A DNA stretch of 43,815 nt, taken from NCBI GenBank assembly GCA_016744455.1, contig JADGEI010000026.1:1-43815 (forward strand), in the 5' to 3' direction. Shown piece by piece: positions 34,875-43,684 of the stretch. The position numbers and the translations under genes are program-made. The stretch is from Alcanivoracaceae bacterium (lineage in GTDB: Bacteria; Pseudomonadota; Gammaproteobacteria; Xanthomonadales; Marinicellaceae). Below the pieces are notes generated by a model. It was given only the letters and a program-made list of their open reading frames with translations, did no database searches and had not been told where the DNA came from. Positions within the stretch are counted from its first letter, which is position 1, and every line of letters starts with the position of its first letter.

Positions 34875-35785
34875 ATTTTTTCAATAACTTGAGTTACCAC
34901 GTCAGTCATAACTTTTAAGGGTTGTGTTTTTTCTGTTTGTTGTGAAAAATCTGTTAACCTATTCTCAACTGAACTTAAAAACCGTGTATGCTTTTTAGAG
35001 ACATAATCCTGACCTATAGCAACAACAGTTTTATCAGTTGCGCAAGCCTCAGATAGCATGTTGACACTATCCGCTGTTACAATAATCACTTCACTACATG
35101 CCAATAATTTCAAATAGGGATTTTCTCCATCTTGTTCAGTTAGCCAAACCAAATTAGCTGACTTAAAAGATTGCCTAATGTTCTTCGCTTGATTTTTTGG
35201 TGTTCTTCTTGAACCACAAATGCTGATTATGTGGTTTGGATATGTGTTTTTGATTTTTATAACTAATTTATCCAGATTATTAAAGAATTTTGTGCCAGGA
35301 TTGCCCATGAAAATAGCAATGTTTTTATTTGTAGGGGCAGAGCATTTGATTTTTGCCAATGATGTGATGGAGATAGTATGTAAGCTGCCTTTAGTTGTAA
35401 TAACGTTATTACCTGATATACCGTCATGTTCTGGGCAAATAACAAGGTCGTATTTATTAAGATTGTCACCTGGGTTGAGAATTTGTATGTGTTTCGTTTT
35501 CAATTGCCTTTTATAGTATTTACCTATTGCAGCCATACGCCTACCACAAGTTATGATTATACTTGGAGGCATGGAAATACTAGGTTTATCATTTTTCCAA
35601 ATAATGTTTCGACCAAATCGTGGTAGAATTCGAGGAGTAAAACTAAGCCAAGGTTGCCTGATTGCACAATGGAATAATTTAACATTATTAGATAATCGAT
35701 TTGCCAGTGCTTGTGATTGAACTTCGTGACCTTTGATACTATCACTAAAAATCCAAATGCATTTTAACTTTTTCATACTAATCAT
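34871..35785 (-). CDS. ELM1-type putative glycosyltransferase
   Basis: The 304-residue protein matches the ELM1/GtrOC1 family (WIFSDSIKGHEVQSQALAN, ITCGRRMAAIGKYYKR, VICPEHDGISGNNVITTKGS, IVTADSVNMLSEAC). The family has a GT-B-like fold and is common in envelope-sugar loci; mitochondrial ELM1 is related. A sugar-nucleotide substrate is not known. It diverges from the zinc-finger gene and lies next to LPS-type glycosyltransferases, which supports an envelope glycan role. Confidence 0.8.
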   Translation of the reverse strand: MISMKKLKCIWIFSDSIKGHEVQSQALANRLSNNVKLFHCAIRQPWLSFTPRILPRFGRNIIWKNDKPSISMPPSIIITCGRRMAAIGKYYKRQLKTKHIQILNPGDNLNKYDLVICPEHDGISGNNVITTKGSLHTISITSLAKIKCSAPTNKNIAIFMGNPGTKFFNNLDKLVIKIKNTYPNHIISICGSRRTPKNQAKNIRQSFKSANLVWLTEQDGENPYLKLLACSEVIIVTADSVNMLSEACATDKTVVAIGQDYVSKKHTRFLSSVENRLTDFSQQTEKTQPLKVMTDVVTQVIEKI

Positions 35786-35787
35786 TG

Positions 35788-35816
35788 TTATACAAGGTCT
35801 CTATTGTTGCTATAAT
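35788..35816 (+). promoter_or_regulatory. Candidate promoter for the zinc-finger/GT operon
   Basis: A perfect TATAAT at 35811-35816 lies 17 bp after TTATAC (35788-35793) and 26 bp before the zinc-finger gene ATG. Confidence 0.5.
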
Positions 35817-35842
35817 ACCCTAAAAATTTTCTGAGATTATTA

Positions 35843-36010
35843 ATGAAGCAAAAAACTTATAAAGTTAGTGAAAAAGATTTACCTCTTTCTTGTCCACTTA
35901 AGGGTTCTCAAACTAACGGTTCTCACCCAAAAGTATTCTTAAAATTTAACGATAAAGGCGAGGCAACTTGTTATTATTGTGGCACTCATTATAGCTTGGA
36001 TGAAGCATGA
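35843..36010 (+). CDS. CHCC-type zinc-finger protein
   Basis: The 55-residue protein contains the CPLKG, SHPKVFLKF and CYYCGTHY pattern of the zf-CHCC family (related to the NDUFS6 subunit). The four zinc ligands are Cys17, His29, Cys43 and Cys46, in the canonical order. Similar small proteins occur beside glycosyltransferase genes in gammaproteobacteria. It is 10 bp before the GT4 gene and its stop is TGA. Confidence 0.85.
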   Translation: MKQKTYKVSEKDLPLSCPLKGSQTNGSHPKVFLKFNDKGEATCYYCGTHYSLDEA

Positions 36011-36019
36011 GATACATGA

Positions 36020-37117
36020 ATGACTAAACAACTGGTTGTTGTTCAGTTGTTGCCTGAATTAAATAATGGAGGGGTTGAACGTGGAACTATTGAAGTGGCT
36101 AATTATTTAGCTAACAACAATATCACTTCTATTATTGTGTCTGCTGGTGGCTCGTTGTTGGATAAATTGGTTGATGGGGTCGAGCATATTGAACTCAATG
36201 TTGGTAAAAAATCACTTTTCACCATTAGGTTAATTAGTACATTAAAAAGAGTGTTCAAAGAAAAGCAGGTTGATATCGTTCATGCACGTTCACGATTACC
36301 TGCATGGATTGCCCATAAAGCCATTGCAAAAATAAAAACAAATAAACCAAAATTTATTACTACTGTACATGGATTGTATTCGATAAAAAAATATTCCTCA
36401 ATTATGGCACGAGGCGACCGTGTTATTGCTGTATCGCAAACGGCACTTGATTATTGCCAAGATAATTATTCATCTTATCTTCAATCGCCACCTAAGTTAA
36501 TTTACCGTGGAATTAATCCCAAAGAGTTTCCTTTTGGTTTTGAAGCTGATGTCATGTGGCTACAGAATTGGTATGAAAAAAACCATCAACTTGTTGGGCA
36601 TAAAATAGTCTTATTGCCAGGCCGATTAACAGCATTAAAAGGTGTGAAGGACATGTTAACCTGGCTTAAAACTACAGAAAACGACGCTAAACTTGTTCTT
36701 ACTGCTGACCCAGAATCGGATATGTATGCAGCAAGACTCTATCATTGGTTTAAAAAACAAGGCGTTGAAAGGCGTATTCATTGGGTAGGATTACACTCTT
36801 CAATGGCTGAATTGTACGCAATTGCTGATGTGGTGGTGTCAACTTCAGTACGACCTGAATCATTTGGTAGAACAGTGTTAGAATCATTGTCAATTGGCAC
36901 GCCTGTAGTTGCCTATAACCATGGTGGTGTTGGTGAAATTTTATCAAAGATGTTTCCTCAAGGAAAAATAGAGTTAGGGAATGGTCAACAATTAGCAGAT
37001 GGTATTAACCAGATGTTAGCAGATGGAGTACAAGTCAAACAACAACAACCTTTTTTGTTAGAAGACATGCTTGCTCAAACTGTAAACTTATACCACGAGG
37101 TATATAATGACAATTAA
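36020..37117 (+). CDS. Glycosyltransferase family 4 protein
   Basis: The 365-residue GT-B enzyme has an N-terminal acceptor domain (LLPELNNGGVERGTIEVANY, VDIVHARSRLPAWIAHKA) and a C-terminal donor domain with GRLTALKGVKDML and RPESFGRTVLESLSIGTPVV, the E-x7-E nucleotide-sugar motif. It probably transfers a sugar in LPS core or O-antigen synthesis. It overlaps the O-antigen ligase gene by 11 bp, so the three genes here are one unit. Confidence 0.9.
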   Translation: MTKQLVVVQLLPELNNGGVERGTIEVANYLANNNITSIIVSAGGSLLDKLVDGVEHIELNVGKKSLFTIRLISTLKRVFKEKQVDIVHARSRLPAWIAHKAIAKIKTNKPKFITTVHGLYSIKKYSSIMARGDRVIAVSQTALDYCQDNYSSYLQSPPKLIYRGINPKEFPFGFEADVMWLQNWYEKNHQLVGHKIVLLPGRLTALKGVKDMLTWLKTTENDAKLVLTADPESDMYAARLYHWFKKQGVERRIHWVGLHSSMAELYAIADVVVSTSVRPESFGRTVLESLSIGTPVVAYNHGGVGEILSKMFPQGKIELGNGQQLADGINQMLADGVQVKQQQPFLLEDMLAQTVNLYHEVYNDN

Positions 37118-38306
37118 TCGGTCTAAACTCGTTGTTGCCTTGTATTTATCTGTCTTGCTATTATTGCCTTTTTCACGGTATGCAGAATTACCTATTTTAA
37201 TCCTTTCATTAATGGGAATCGATGGAGTCATTCGTCAATGGCATAAATTAAAATCCAATAGGCAATTTAAAATATTATTTTTTGTATTCGTTAGTTATTT
37301 GGCAATGATTTTGATATCAGCTCCTGATTCTTATTGGCAAGATAAAACATTATTAGTTGGTGTGGCGAGTTCCCGTTTTTTCTTTGCTACAATTGTTATG
37401 CTTTTGTACGTAGAAAAAAAACATTTTGCATGGATTTTTAAACTTATAGCAAGTCTTATACTATTTTGGACGATAGATGCTCTTTTTCAATATTTGTATG
37501 GTATAGATTTAATTGGAAGAGCCAGCTATGAAGGTCGGTTGAATGGAATATTTGGCGAACATCATGTAAAACTCGGCCCTGTTTTAGCCTTGTTTTTACC
37601 TGTAGTGATGATTGCTTTACGTCATCAAAAGTCTTTTTTAAGGTGGTTAAGTATTGTCTTGATGGTGATTACTATTATATTATCTGGCACGCGTTCGGCA
37701 TGGATTATGATGCTATTTACTCTGATTGCTTACTGGTTTCACCATGTTAAATATCGGCGTTTTCAATTGTTTGTAAAAGCCCTTATTATCGCTTCTGTTT
37801 TAATTTCGAGCCTTTGGTTTGTTTCTCCTGACTTTCAACAACGTATTGAACGGTCTATGGCGATGTTTGATGGTTCACATTCTGCCATTGATCATGCCTT
37901 GGCAAATCGATTGCCAATTTGGAAAACCTCATGGAACATGATACAACAACACCCTATAAATGGCATAGGAGCCCATGGGTTTCGAAAAGCCTACGCAAAC
38001 TTTGCTGAATCTGATGATATTTGGCAACAAAAAGGGGATGTGGGGATGCATGCTCACCACTGGATATTAGAAGTGTTGGCGGAAACAGGGATAATTGGTT
38101 TGATTATTTTTATTTATGCTTTGTATAAATTAGTTTGTTTTGTTAAGAGTAACTATCATCAACATTTTTCATGGGCATTTTCAATTGCACTAGTGAGTGC
38201 TTTTTTGCCCTTAGTCAGTACCTATTCGATATTTGCATCATTCTGGTCGATATGTATTTGGTATTGTGGAAGTGGATTAATCCTAATGAGTCAAAAAAAT
38301 GACTAA
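37107..38306 (+). CDS. O-antigen ligase-type membrane protein (Wzy_C)
   Basis: The 399-residue protein has about ten to twelve hydrophobic helices and the Wzy_C/WaaL-type signature SGTRSAWIMMLFTLIAYWF, with a large periplasmic loop after it (QHPINGIGAHGFRKAYANFA) and His in HAHHWILEVLAETGIIGL. Such proteins attach O-antigen to lipid A core, or polymerise it, at the periplasmic face. Neighbouring GT4 and GT2 genes agree. Ligase versus polymerase cannot be told apart. Confidence 0.88.
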   Translation: MTINRSKLVVALYLSVLLLLPFSRYAELPILILSLMGIDGVIRQWHKLKSNRQFKILFFVFVSYLAMILISAPDSYWQDKTLLVGVASSRFFFATIVMLLYVEKKHFAWIFKLIASLILFWTIDALFQYLYGIDLIGRASYEGRLNGIFGEHHVKLGPVLALFLPVVMIALRHQKSFLRWLSIVLMVITIILSGTRSAWIMMLFTLIAYWFHHVKYRRFQLFVKALIIASVLISSLWFVSPDFQQRIERSMAMFDGSHSAIDHALANRLPIWKTSWNMIQQHPINGIGAHGFRKAYANFAESDDIWQQKGDVGMHAHHWILEVLAETGIIGLIIFIYALYKLVCFVKSNYHQHFSWAFSIALVSAFLPLVSTYSIFASFWSICIWYCGSGLILMSQKND

Positions 38307-39054
38307 ATTATCTGCAGTTGTAACGTGTTTTAATAATGAGGCAACTATTGAAAAATGCATTAGTAGTTTGAGTATGGCCGATGAAATAATCGTATTAGAC
38401 TCTTTTAGTTCTGATAAAACTCTACAAATACTCGAAGGATTAAACTGTACAATTAGGCAGCAAGAATTTAAAGGTTTTTGGCAACAAAAACAAGATGCCA
38501 TAAACCTTTGCAATTATGACTGGGTGATATTGCTGGATTCGGATGAGTGGTTAAACACAAAAGCACAGCAACAGATAAAGACATGGATGAAACAATACCC
38601 TCAAGAAGACGCATATACTTTGCCACGACGCGAATGGGTCTTTTGGCAGTGGTCACACAAATGGGTTCATATGAACAAGTTTGTAAGATTGTTTAATAAA
38701 ACCAAGGCAAAAGTCTCACAAGACTTGGTTCACGAATCTATCAAGAGTGAGGGTAAAAAAAGCCATTTAAATGCAGTGATTAAACACTATGGTGAAACGT
38801 CGATTTCTCTCAAGTTAGAGAAAATAAACAAATATTCACAACTTTCAGCAGAACAAAAATTTCAACAAGGGAAAAGAGTCACGCCATTAAAATTAGTATT
38901 TTACCCACCTTGGTATTTCTTAAGACAATACATCATCCGTCGACAGATATTTAATGGTTGGGCAGGCTTCATAAATGCTAAACTAAATACCAAATATGCT
39001 TTTCTAAAGTATGCAAAATTGTATGAGTTACAGAAAAAAATTAACTCAGATTAA
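38299..39054 (+). CDS. Glycosyltransferase family 2 protein (WaaE/KdtX-like)
   Basis: The 251-residue GT-A enzyme begins LSAVVTCFNNEATIEKCISS, has the conserved ADEIIVLDSFSSDKTLQIL and the metal-binding DSDEW, and HLNAVIKHYGE near its end. It is close to the LPS-core beta-glucosyltransferases of the WaaE/KdtX/LgtF group. It overlaps the O-antigen ligase gene by 8 bp. Its end overlaps the convergent priA end by 14 bp. Confidence 0.88.
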   Translation: MTKLSAVVTCFNNEATIEKCISSLSMADEIIVLDSFSSDKTLQILEGLNCTIRQQEFKGFWQQKQDAINLCNYDWVILLDSDEWLNTKAQQQIKTWMKQYPQEDAYTLPRREWVFWQWSHKWVHMNKFVRLFNKTKAKVSQDLVHESIKSEGKKSHLNAVIKHYGETSISLKLEKINKYSQLSAEQKFQQGKRVTPLKLVFYPPWYFLRQYIIRRQIFNGWAGFINAKLNTKYAFLKYAKLYELQKKINSD

Positions 39055-41233
39055 TCGGATCCAAGTCCAAACTCCATATGACATTATTGCACATTTTATT
39101 GTTAGCTAAATTTTCAATGATTTGTTTTAAAGTTTGATGCAAAGATTTTCGTTCATTACCATTGAAGATTAATTGCATTTGGTACTGCCCCATCTTCTTA
39201 TACATTGGTGCAGGTATAGGACCAAGTATGCTGACAGTTGGGTTTTCTGTAGTGTTTTCAAGGATGTGCTCAAAGAAATCATTTAGTGTTTTCTCATTCC
39301 GGCTACGTCCTCGGATTATTGCCATAAAACTGCCTGGCGGAAAACCAACTTCACGGCGTAATTGAATTTCATGAAGTGCATAACTTTCATAACTTTTTCC
39401 CAGTAATAATTTAAAAAACTCATGTTGTGGACATTGGGTTTGAATGACAACCTTACCTTCTTTGTCTTTTCGTCCAGCACGTCCAGAGACTTGGACCATT
39501 AATTGTGATAAATGCTCAGTAGCACGAAAGTCAATGGAGAAAAAACTGTTATCGACATTAACAATAACCACTAAAGTTAAGTTAGGGAAATCATGCCCCT
39601 TGGACAACATTTGCGTCCCTATCATGACACAAGGAATGCCAGTTTTTATCTCATCAACGGTTCTTTGCCATTGATTGGGAGTTTTAACAGTATCTCGATC
39701 CACACGAATGATCTTTGTATCTTTTAAAGAGTTGGACAAGCCTTGGTGAATTTTTTCTGTGCCTACACCCATGGTTTCAATTTTTTGTGAGCCACATTCT
39801 GGGCAGAACTCTGGTAAACCATAGAGGCGTTCACAATGATGACAACGTAATCGATGTATATGTTTATGGTAGGTTAAATAGGTATCACACTCATCACATT
39901 CAGCAACCCAACCACAGTCTTGACAACTTAATTTTGGTGACCAGCCTCGACGATTAAGGAAAACCAATGCTTGATTGTCTTTTTCTATTTCGTCTTTTAT
40001 TAGCTGTAATACCTGTTTAGATAAACCTTTGTGCATTTTGTGCTGGCGAACATCCATAAGGCTTATAGTGGGTAAGGCTTGTTTATTGGTTCTACTACGG
40101 AGTTTCAACCAGGTGTATTTGTTATTTACTGCATTATTAAGTGTTTCGAGACAAGGAGTGGCAGAGCCAAGGACCACAGGAATTTTTTCTAAATTCCCTC
40201 GTAATACAGCAAGATCACGGGCAGAATATCGAAAACCATCTTGTTGTTTAAAGCTTAAATCATGTTCTTCGTCGACAATTATCATGCCAAGTTTTTTAAA
40301 CGGTGTAAAGATTCCTGAACGGGTGGCAACAATTACGTCAATGTCACCAGATTTAGCTTTACTCCAGGCTCGAGCTCGGGCAATGTCGGTTAACCCAGAA
40401 TGAAAAACAGCCACACGCCCGTGAATTCGTTTAGCAAATTCGTGAAACAATTGCGGTGTTAGTCCAATTTCGGGAACCAAAACTAAGGCTTGTTTTTTTA
40501 CAGCAATAAGTTGTTTAACTAAACGAATGTAAATTTCAGTTTTTCCTGACCCGGTTATACCATCTAATAAAAAACTTGAGAAACCTGTGGAATCATTGAT
40601 TGTTTTAAAAGCTTTAGATTGATCACTGGTTAAAGTAAAGTCGGGGTCAGGTGGAGGGTGTGCATCAACAAAACATAAGTCTGATTTAATTAACATACCT
40701 TTTTTTTCTAATGCTTTGCAATGTGCCGAAGCATTGGTTTCGATATGAGTCATTGATTTGCTTTGCAATGGGCCATTGTCTAAAAGGTAATGATAAATAT
40801 TTTCTTGTTTTCTACTTTTAAGCTGTATTGCAATATCTTTAGAAGTAAGTCTGTTTTTAACTTGCCACCAAAGTTCTTTGGGTAAAGCTGGATTTTTTAT
40901 ATTCTTGTACCATTTAGGAACTGCACAAAATATTACCTCTCCTAATGGAGTTAAATAATAAGTGTGTACTTGATGTAAAAAACCAAGTAAGGATTTAGGT
41001 AAAAAACTAGAATCATCAACGCAGTGAGATATATATTTTAAATTTTTAGTGTAGCCACTAGCTTTTATACTTAGTACGATTGCGACCATCTGCTTGTTTC
41101 TGAAGGGAACAATAACACGTGTGCCAATTAGATTTTCGTCTCTTGTAATAGTATCAGGTAAAAGATAGGTAAGGCTATTGGCGAATGGAATTGGCAAGGC
41201 AACTTGAATTGTGTTCTGCTTATCGGTAGTCAT
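39041..41233 (-). CDS. priA: Primosomal protein N' (replication restart helicase PriA)
   Basis: PriA recognises stalled forks and reloads the replisome. The 730-residue protein has an N-terminal 3'BD domain (VALPIPFANSLTYLLPD), Walker A in LLDGITGSGKTEIYIRL, the DEEH box IIVDEEHDLSF, a paired zinc-binding region with CQDCGWVAECDECDTYL and CHHCERLYGLPEFCPECG, and GRAGRKDKEGKVVIQTQ. Full length. The coding start is close to a palindromic pair of DnaA boxes in the upstream space. Confidence 0.96.
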   Translation of the reverse strand: MTTDKQNTIQVALPIPFANSLTYLLPDTITRDENLIGTRVIVPFRNKQMVAIVLSIKASGYTKNLKYISHCVDDSSFLPKSLLGFLHQVHTYYLTPLGEVIFCAVPKWYKNIKNPALPKELWWQVKNRLTSKDIAIQLKSRKQENIYHYLLDNGPLQSKSMTHIETNASAHCKALEKKGMLIKSDLCFVDAHPPPDPDFTLTSDQSKAFKTINDSTGFSSFLLDGITGSGKTEIYIRLVKQLIAVKKQALVLVPEIGLTPQLFHEFAKRIHGRVAVFHSGLTDIARARAWSKAKSGDIDVIVATRSGIFTPFKKLGMIIVDEEHDLSFKQQDGFRYSARDLAVLRGNLEKIPVVLGSATPCLETLNNAVNNKYTWLKLRSRTNKQALPTISLMDVRQHKMHKGLSKQVLQLIKDEIEKDNQALVFLNRRGWSPKLSCQDCGWVAECDECDTYLTYHKHIHRLRCHHCERLYGLPEFCPECGSQKIETMGVGTEKIHQGLSNSLKDTKIIRVDRDTVKTPNQWQRTVDEIKTGIPCVMIGTQMLSKGHDFPNLTLVVIVNVDNSFFSIDFRATEHLSQLMVQVSGRAGRKDKEGKVVIQTQCPQHEFFKLLLGKSYESYALHEIQLRREVGFPPGSFMAIIRGRSRNEKTLNDFFEHILENTTENPTVSILGPIPAPMYKKMGQYQMQLIFNGNERKSLHQTLKQIIENLANNKMCNNVIWSLDLDPINLS

Positions 41234-41690
41234 GGTTATATGTTAAATTATTGCATGAATAACACAAGAATTAATTGAAAATAATTTATCACCATAACTT
41301 AGAGTGATAAGCTATATTAGATTCTATAAACACTCTATAACTTATTGTTTTGTAATCACTATTAGAGTTATCCACAGTACCTGTGGATAACTCTGTTAAT
41401 AACCACATAGTGGTAGGGCGTAAATGTAGATAAATAAAGGGCTCTTAACAAAACGGTTAAAAATTAACCGCTAATAAAAATACGTTATTATTCAATAAGT
41501 TATAATAAAGGCGTGATGGTGTTGTAAAGTAATGGTATAAAAAAAGTTAAATTAATTCTTGACACTCGGGTTCTGTGAATAAATCAATGACTTAGCGTGA
41601 TATCTTGATAAAAGTCGCTTTATTTTTTTACTAAGTAAACCAAACAACACCATCTACGTTAGAAGATTAAATATGAATAAATAAAATGCT
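41234..41690. other. 457-bp intergenic region with DnaA boxes and promoter elements
   Basis: This AT-rich space between divergent priA and the ECF sigma gene holds no supported gene. It contains the DnaA-box palindrome (listed separately), a second palindrome around 41454-41470 (cggttaaaaattaaccg) and a TTGACA box at 41559-41564. An 11-bp inverted repeat gatggtgttgt (41515-41525) and acaacaccatc (41644-41654) brackets the last. Tiny frames ATG-AAT-AAA-TAA and ATG-CTA-TGA precede and overlap the sigma start. Confidence 0.6.
41364..41394. promoter_or_regulatory. Palindromic pair of perfect DnaA boxes
   Basis: The 31-bp perfect palindrome has the half-site agagttatccacag, a 3-bp centre tac, and the reverse complement. 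It contains TTATCCACA on each strand, the strongest DnaA box. It could bind DnaA in pairs upstream of priA, or act as a hairpin, but no T-run follows. Confidence 0.75.
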
Positions 41691-42254
41691 ATGATAGCAA
41701 CAACTATTACTCAATCACGTGTTGAACCTATGGATTTGACTGCACAACTTAATCAGTTCTTTATGGAACATGAAAAGAAGGCTTATACCATTGCGTTTAT
41801 GTCATTAAAGCATCAAGAAGATGCTATGGATGTGGTGCAAGATGTGATGATAAAATTCGTACAAAAGTATAAAAGTAAAAATACTAATTTATGGGCACCA
41901 CTATTTTTTAGAATGATACAAAATAGAATAACAGATTTTCATAGGCAAAATAGTCGAAAAAATAAATATTTTAGTTTTTTTAGTCAAGAGGATAAAAATG
42001 AAGTTGATAATGTTGTGGATGATAGCTACGTTTCTGCTATTAAAGAAATAGAAAATGAAATTCAAATAAACCATTTAAAAGATGCATTAGAAAAATTACC
42101 TACACGGCAACTACAAGCATTTATGTGCCGAATATGGGAAGGTTTATCTGTAGCGGAAACTGCACGATCAATGAAATGTTCGCAAGGCAGTGTCAAAACA
42201 CATTTATTTAGGGCGTTGAGGTATATTAGAACACAGGTACAAGACAATGGATAA
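41691..42254 (+). CDS. ECF-type RNA polymerase sigma factor
   Basis: The 187-residue protein has region 2 (AYTIAFMSLKHQEDAMDVVQ, then WAPLFFRMIQNRITDFHR) and region 4 (LEKLPTRQLQAFMCRIWEGL, then ETARSMKCSQGSVKTHLFRA), without region 3, so it is an ECF sigma factor. The next gene overlaps by 8 bp and carries one membrane helix, the usual place for an anti-sigma protein. The start at 41691 is preferred; ATG 41730 (MDLTAQL) is an alternative. Its regulon is unknown. Confidence 0.88.
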   Translation: MIATTITQSRVEPMDLTAQLNQFFMEHEKKAYTIAFMSLKHQEDAMDVVQDVMIKFVQKYKSKNTNLWAPLFFRMIQNRITDFHRQNSRKNKYFSFFSQEDKNEVDNVVDDSYVSAIKEIENEIQINHLKDALEKLPTRQLQAFMCRIWEGLSVAETARSMKCSQGSVKTHLFRALRYIRTQVQDNG

Positions 42255-42600
42255 GAAAAACCTAACAACTATTAGTAAAGAAATTGTAAACAATAAATGT
42301 AGCTCTGTATCAAGTGAGGTTTGCTCAAAACTTAACCAAGCACGACAAAAAGCACTCACAGAGAGTACAAAGAAGCCTTTATTGTTGTCGGCTAGTTGGT
42401 ATTTGCCAGCAACTGCCGTAGCTGCATTAACCTTCTATTTAGCACTACCTAGTTTGACTACAATTAAAACAACTGACATGGTTGCAATTGAGGAGACAGT
42501 GTCTATTGATGAGATTGAACTCGCTGAGCAAATTGACTTAGTTGAAGATTTAGAATTTTATCAGTGGTTGAGTGATGAAGACAACTTAACATCTATATAA
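42247..42600 (+). CDS. Single-helix membrane protein, DUF3619-like
   Basis: The 117-residue protein has an N-terminal segment SEVCSKLNQARQKALTES typical of DUF3619 proteins, one membrane helix at about residues 50-70 (WYLPATAVAALTFYLALPSL) and an acidic C-terminal part (EIELAEQIDLVEDLEFYQWL). The sigma/DUF3619/DUF3106 trio is known from other gammaproteobacteria. An anti-sigma function is suggested only by position and topology. Confidence 0.7.
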   Translation: MDKKNLTTISKEIVNNKCSSVSSEVCSKLNQARQKALTESTKKPLLLSASWYLPATAVAALTFYLALPSLTTIKTTDMVAIEETVSIDEIELAEQIDLVEDLEFYQWLSDEDNLTSI

Positions 42601-42606
42601 ACTACT

Positions 42607-43371
42607 ATGAATATTACACAAAACTTTAACCAAGAGAAATGTTTGATTACATATTTCACGAGTTATGAAAAGCTCTTATCAAGATTGCTAAGAAAGTTTT
42701 TTAATGCAATTAACAACAAGTGCTTGTTTGTTTTGTTTTTGTTAAACAGTAGCATAGGGCTTTCGCAAATTTCATGGAACGAATTAACTCATGATCAACA
42801 AAAATTACTATTACCATTTGAGTCAAAATGGCAAGTTATGGATAGTGACTCAAGGCAAAAACTACTAGAAAACACTAATAAATGGCTGCAGATGTCACCA
42901 TTGGAGAAGAAGGAAGCAGGTCAAAAATTAAGGCGTTTTAAGCAAAAACCACTTGCTGAACAGAAGCGAATACAGGAAAAAATTACCCGATTTAAACAAA
43001 TGCCTCCACAACAGAGAAAACAGTTGAGAAATACGCACAAACGTTTTCAAAAACTTAGTCCTGAACAAAAACGGAAGATAAGAACAAGGTATAAAAACTT
43101 ACCAGTTGAAAAACGATATAAGGCGATTAAAAGAGACATAAGGAAGTATAACAATAGAAATTTTATTAACGAATTTGATATTTCTAAAAGGCAGCCAATG
43201 ATAAATATGTTTCAAGAGTTTCCAAAAGGAATGAGAGCAAAGCTAAGAAGATATTATGCTCAACTTTCAGCAAAGCAACGACATAATATTTCTTTGAAAC
43301 TATTAGAGATGATGCCAAATGAACGTATTGAATACATTAAAACTTTAACTGTGGAAAATAAAACTAAGTAA
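42607..43371 (+). CDS. DUF3106-family protein
   Basis: The 254-residue protein contains a hydrophobic segment near residues 37-55 (NNKCLFVLFLLNSSIGLSQI) that looks like a signal peptide, after an unusual hydrophilic leader of about 35 residues. A later internal start is possible, but none is clear. The mature part is very basic and built of short repeats of about 20 residues (QMSPLEKKE, QKPLAEQKR, QMPPQQRKQ, KLSPEQKRK, NLPVEKRYK), the DUF3106 signature. Function is unknown; it completes the sigma operon. Confidence 0.8.
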   Translation: MNITQNFNQEKCLITYFTSYEKLLSRLLRKFFNAINNKCLFVLFLLNSSIGLSQISWNELTHDQQKLLLPFESKWQVMDSDSRQKLLENTNKWLQMSPLEKKEAGQKLRRFKQKPLAEQKRIQEKITRFKQMPPQQRKQLRNTHKRFQKLSPEQKRKIRTRYKNLPVEKRYKAIKRDIRKYNNRNFINEFDISKRQPMINMFQEFPKGMRAKLRRYYAQLSAKQRHNISLKLLEMMPNERIEYIKTLTVENKTK

Positions 43372-43426
43372 AGGCAATAATAATTTTATGTTATAATTCC
43401 ATTTTCAATGGTCTGTTTGGTCAACT

Positions 43427-43684
43427 ATGTACAGAATTAATCCAAAAGTTTTACAAACCCCTGTTACTGATGGCAATATCCTTCTCTTGGAACCAGAAAA
43501 AGGATTGTATTATGAACTAAATGATACGTCTGTAATGATTTTTCAAGCCATAGAAAATGGCATGGATAGAGATGGTATTGTTCGATTAATTGTTAGTAAC
43601 TATGAAATAGATGAAAAAACAGCACAGACAGATATAGATATCCTTATTAGTTTATTGAAGGATAATAATATAATTTATTATTAA
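43427..43684 (+). CDS. PqqD-family peptide-binding protein
   Basis: The 85-residue protein has a PqqD-like winged fold with the motifs TDGNILLLEPEKGLYYELND, TSVMIFQAIENG and a C-terminal helix DIDILISLLKDNNII. PqqD-type proteins bind precursor peptides and present them to modifying enzymes in PQQ, lasso and other peptide pathways. It lies 131 bp from the right edge, and partner genes would be outside. No precursor peptide is evident here; the last 131 bp hold nothing I recognise. Confidence 0.82.
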   Translation: MYRINPKVLQTPVTDGNILLLEPEKGLYYELNDTSVMIFQAIENGMDRDGIVRLIVSNYEIDEKTAQTDIDILISLLKDNNIIYY

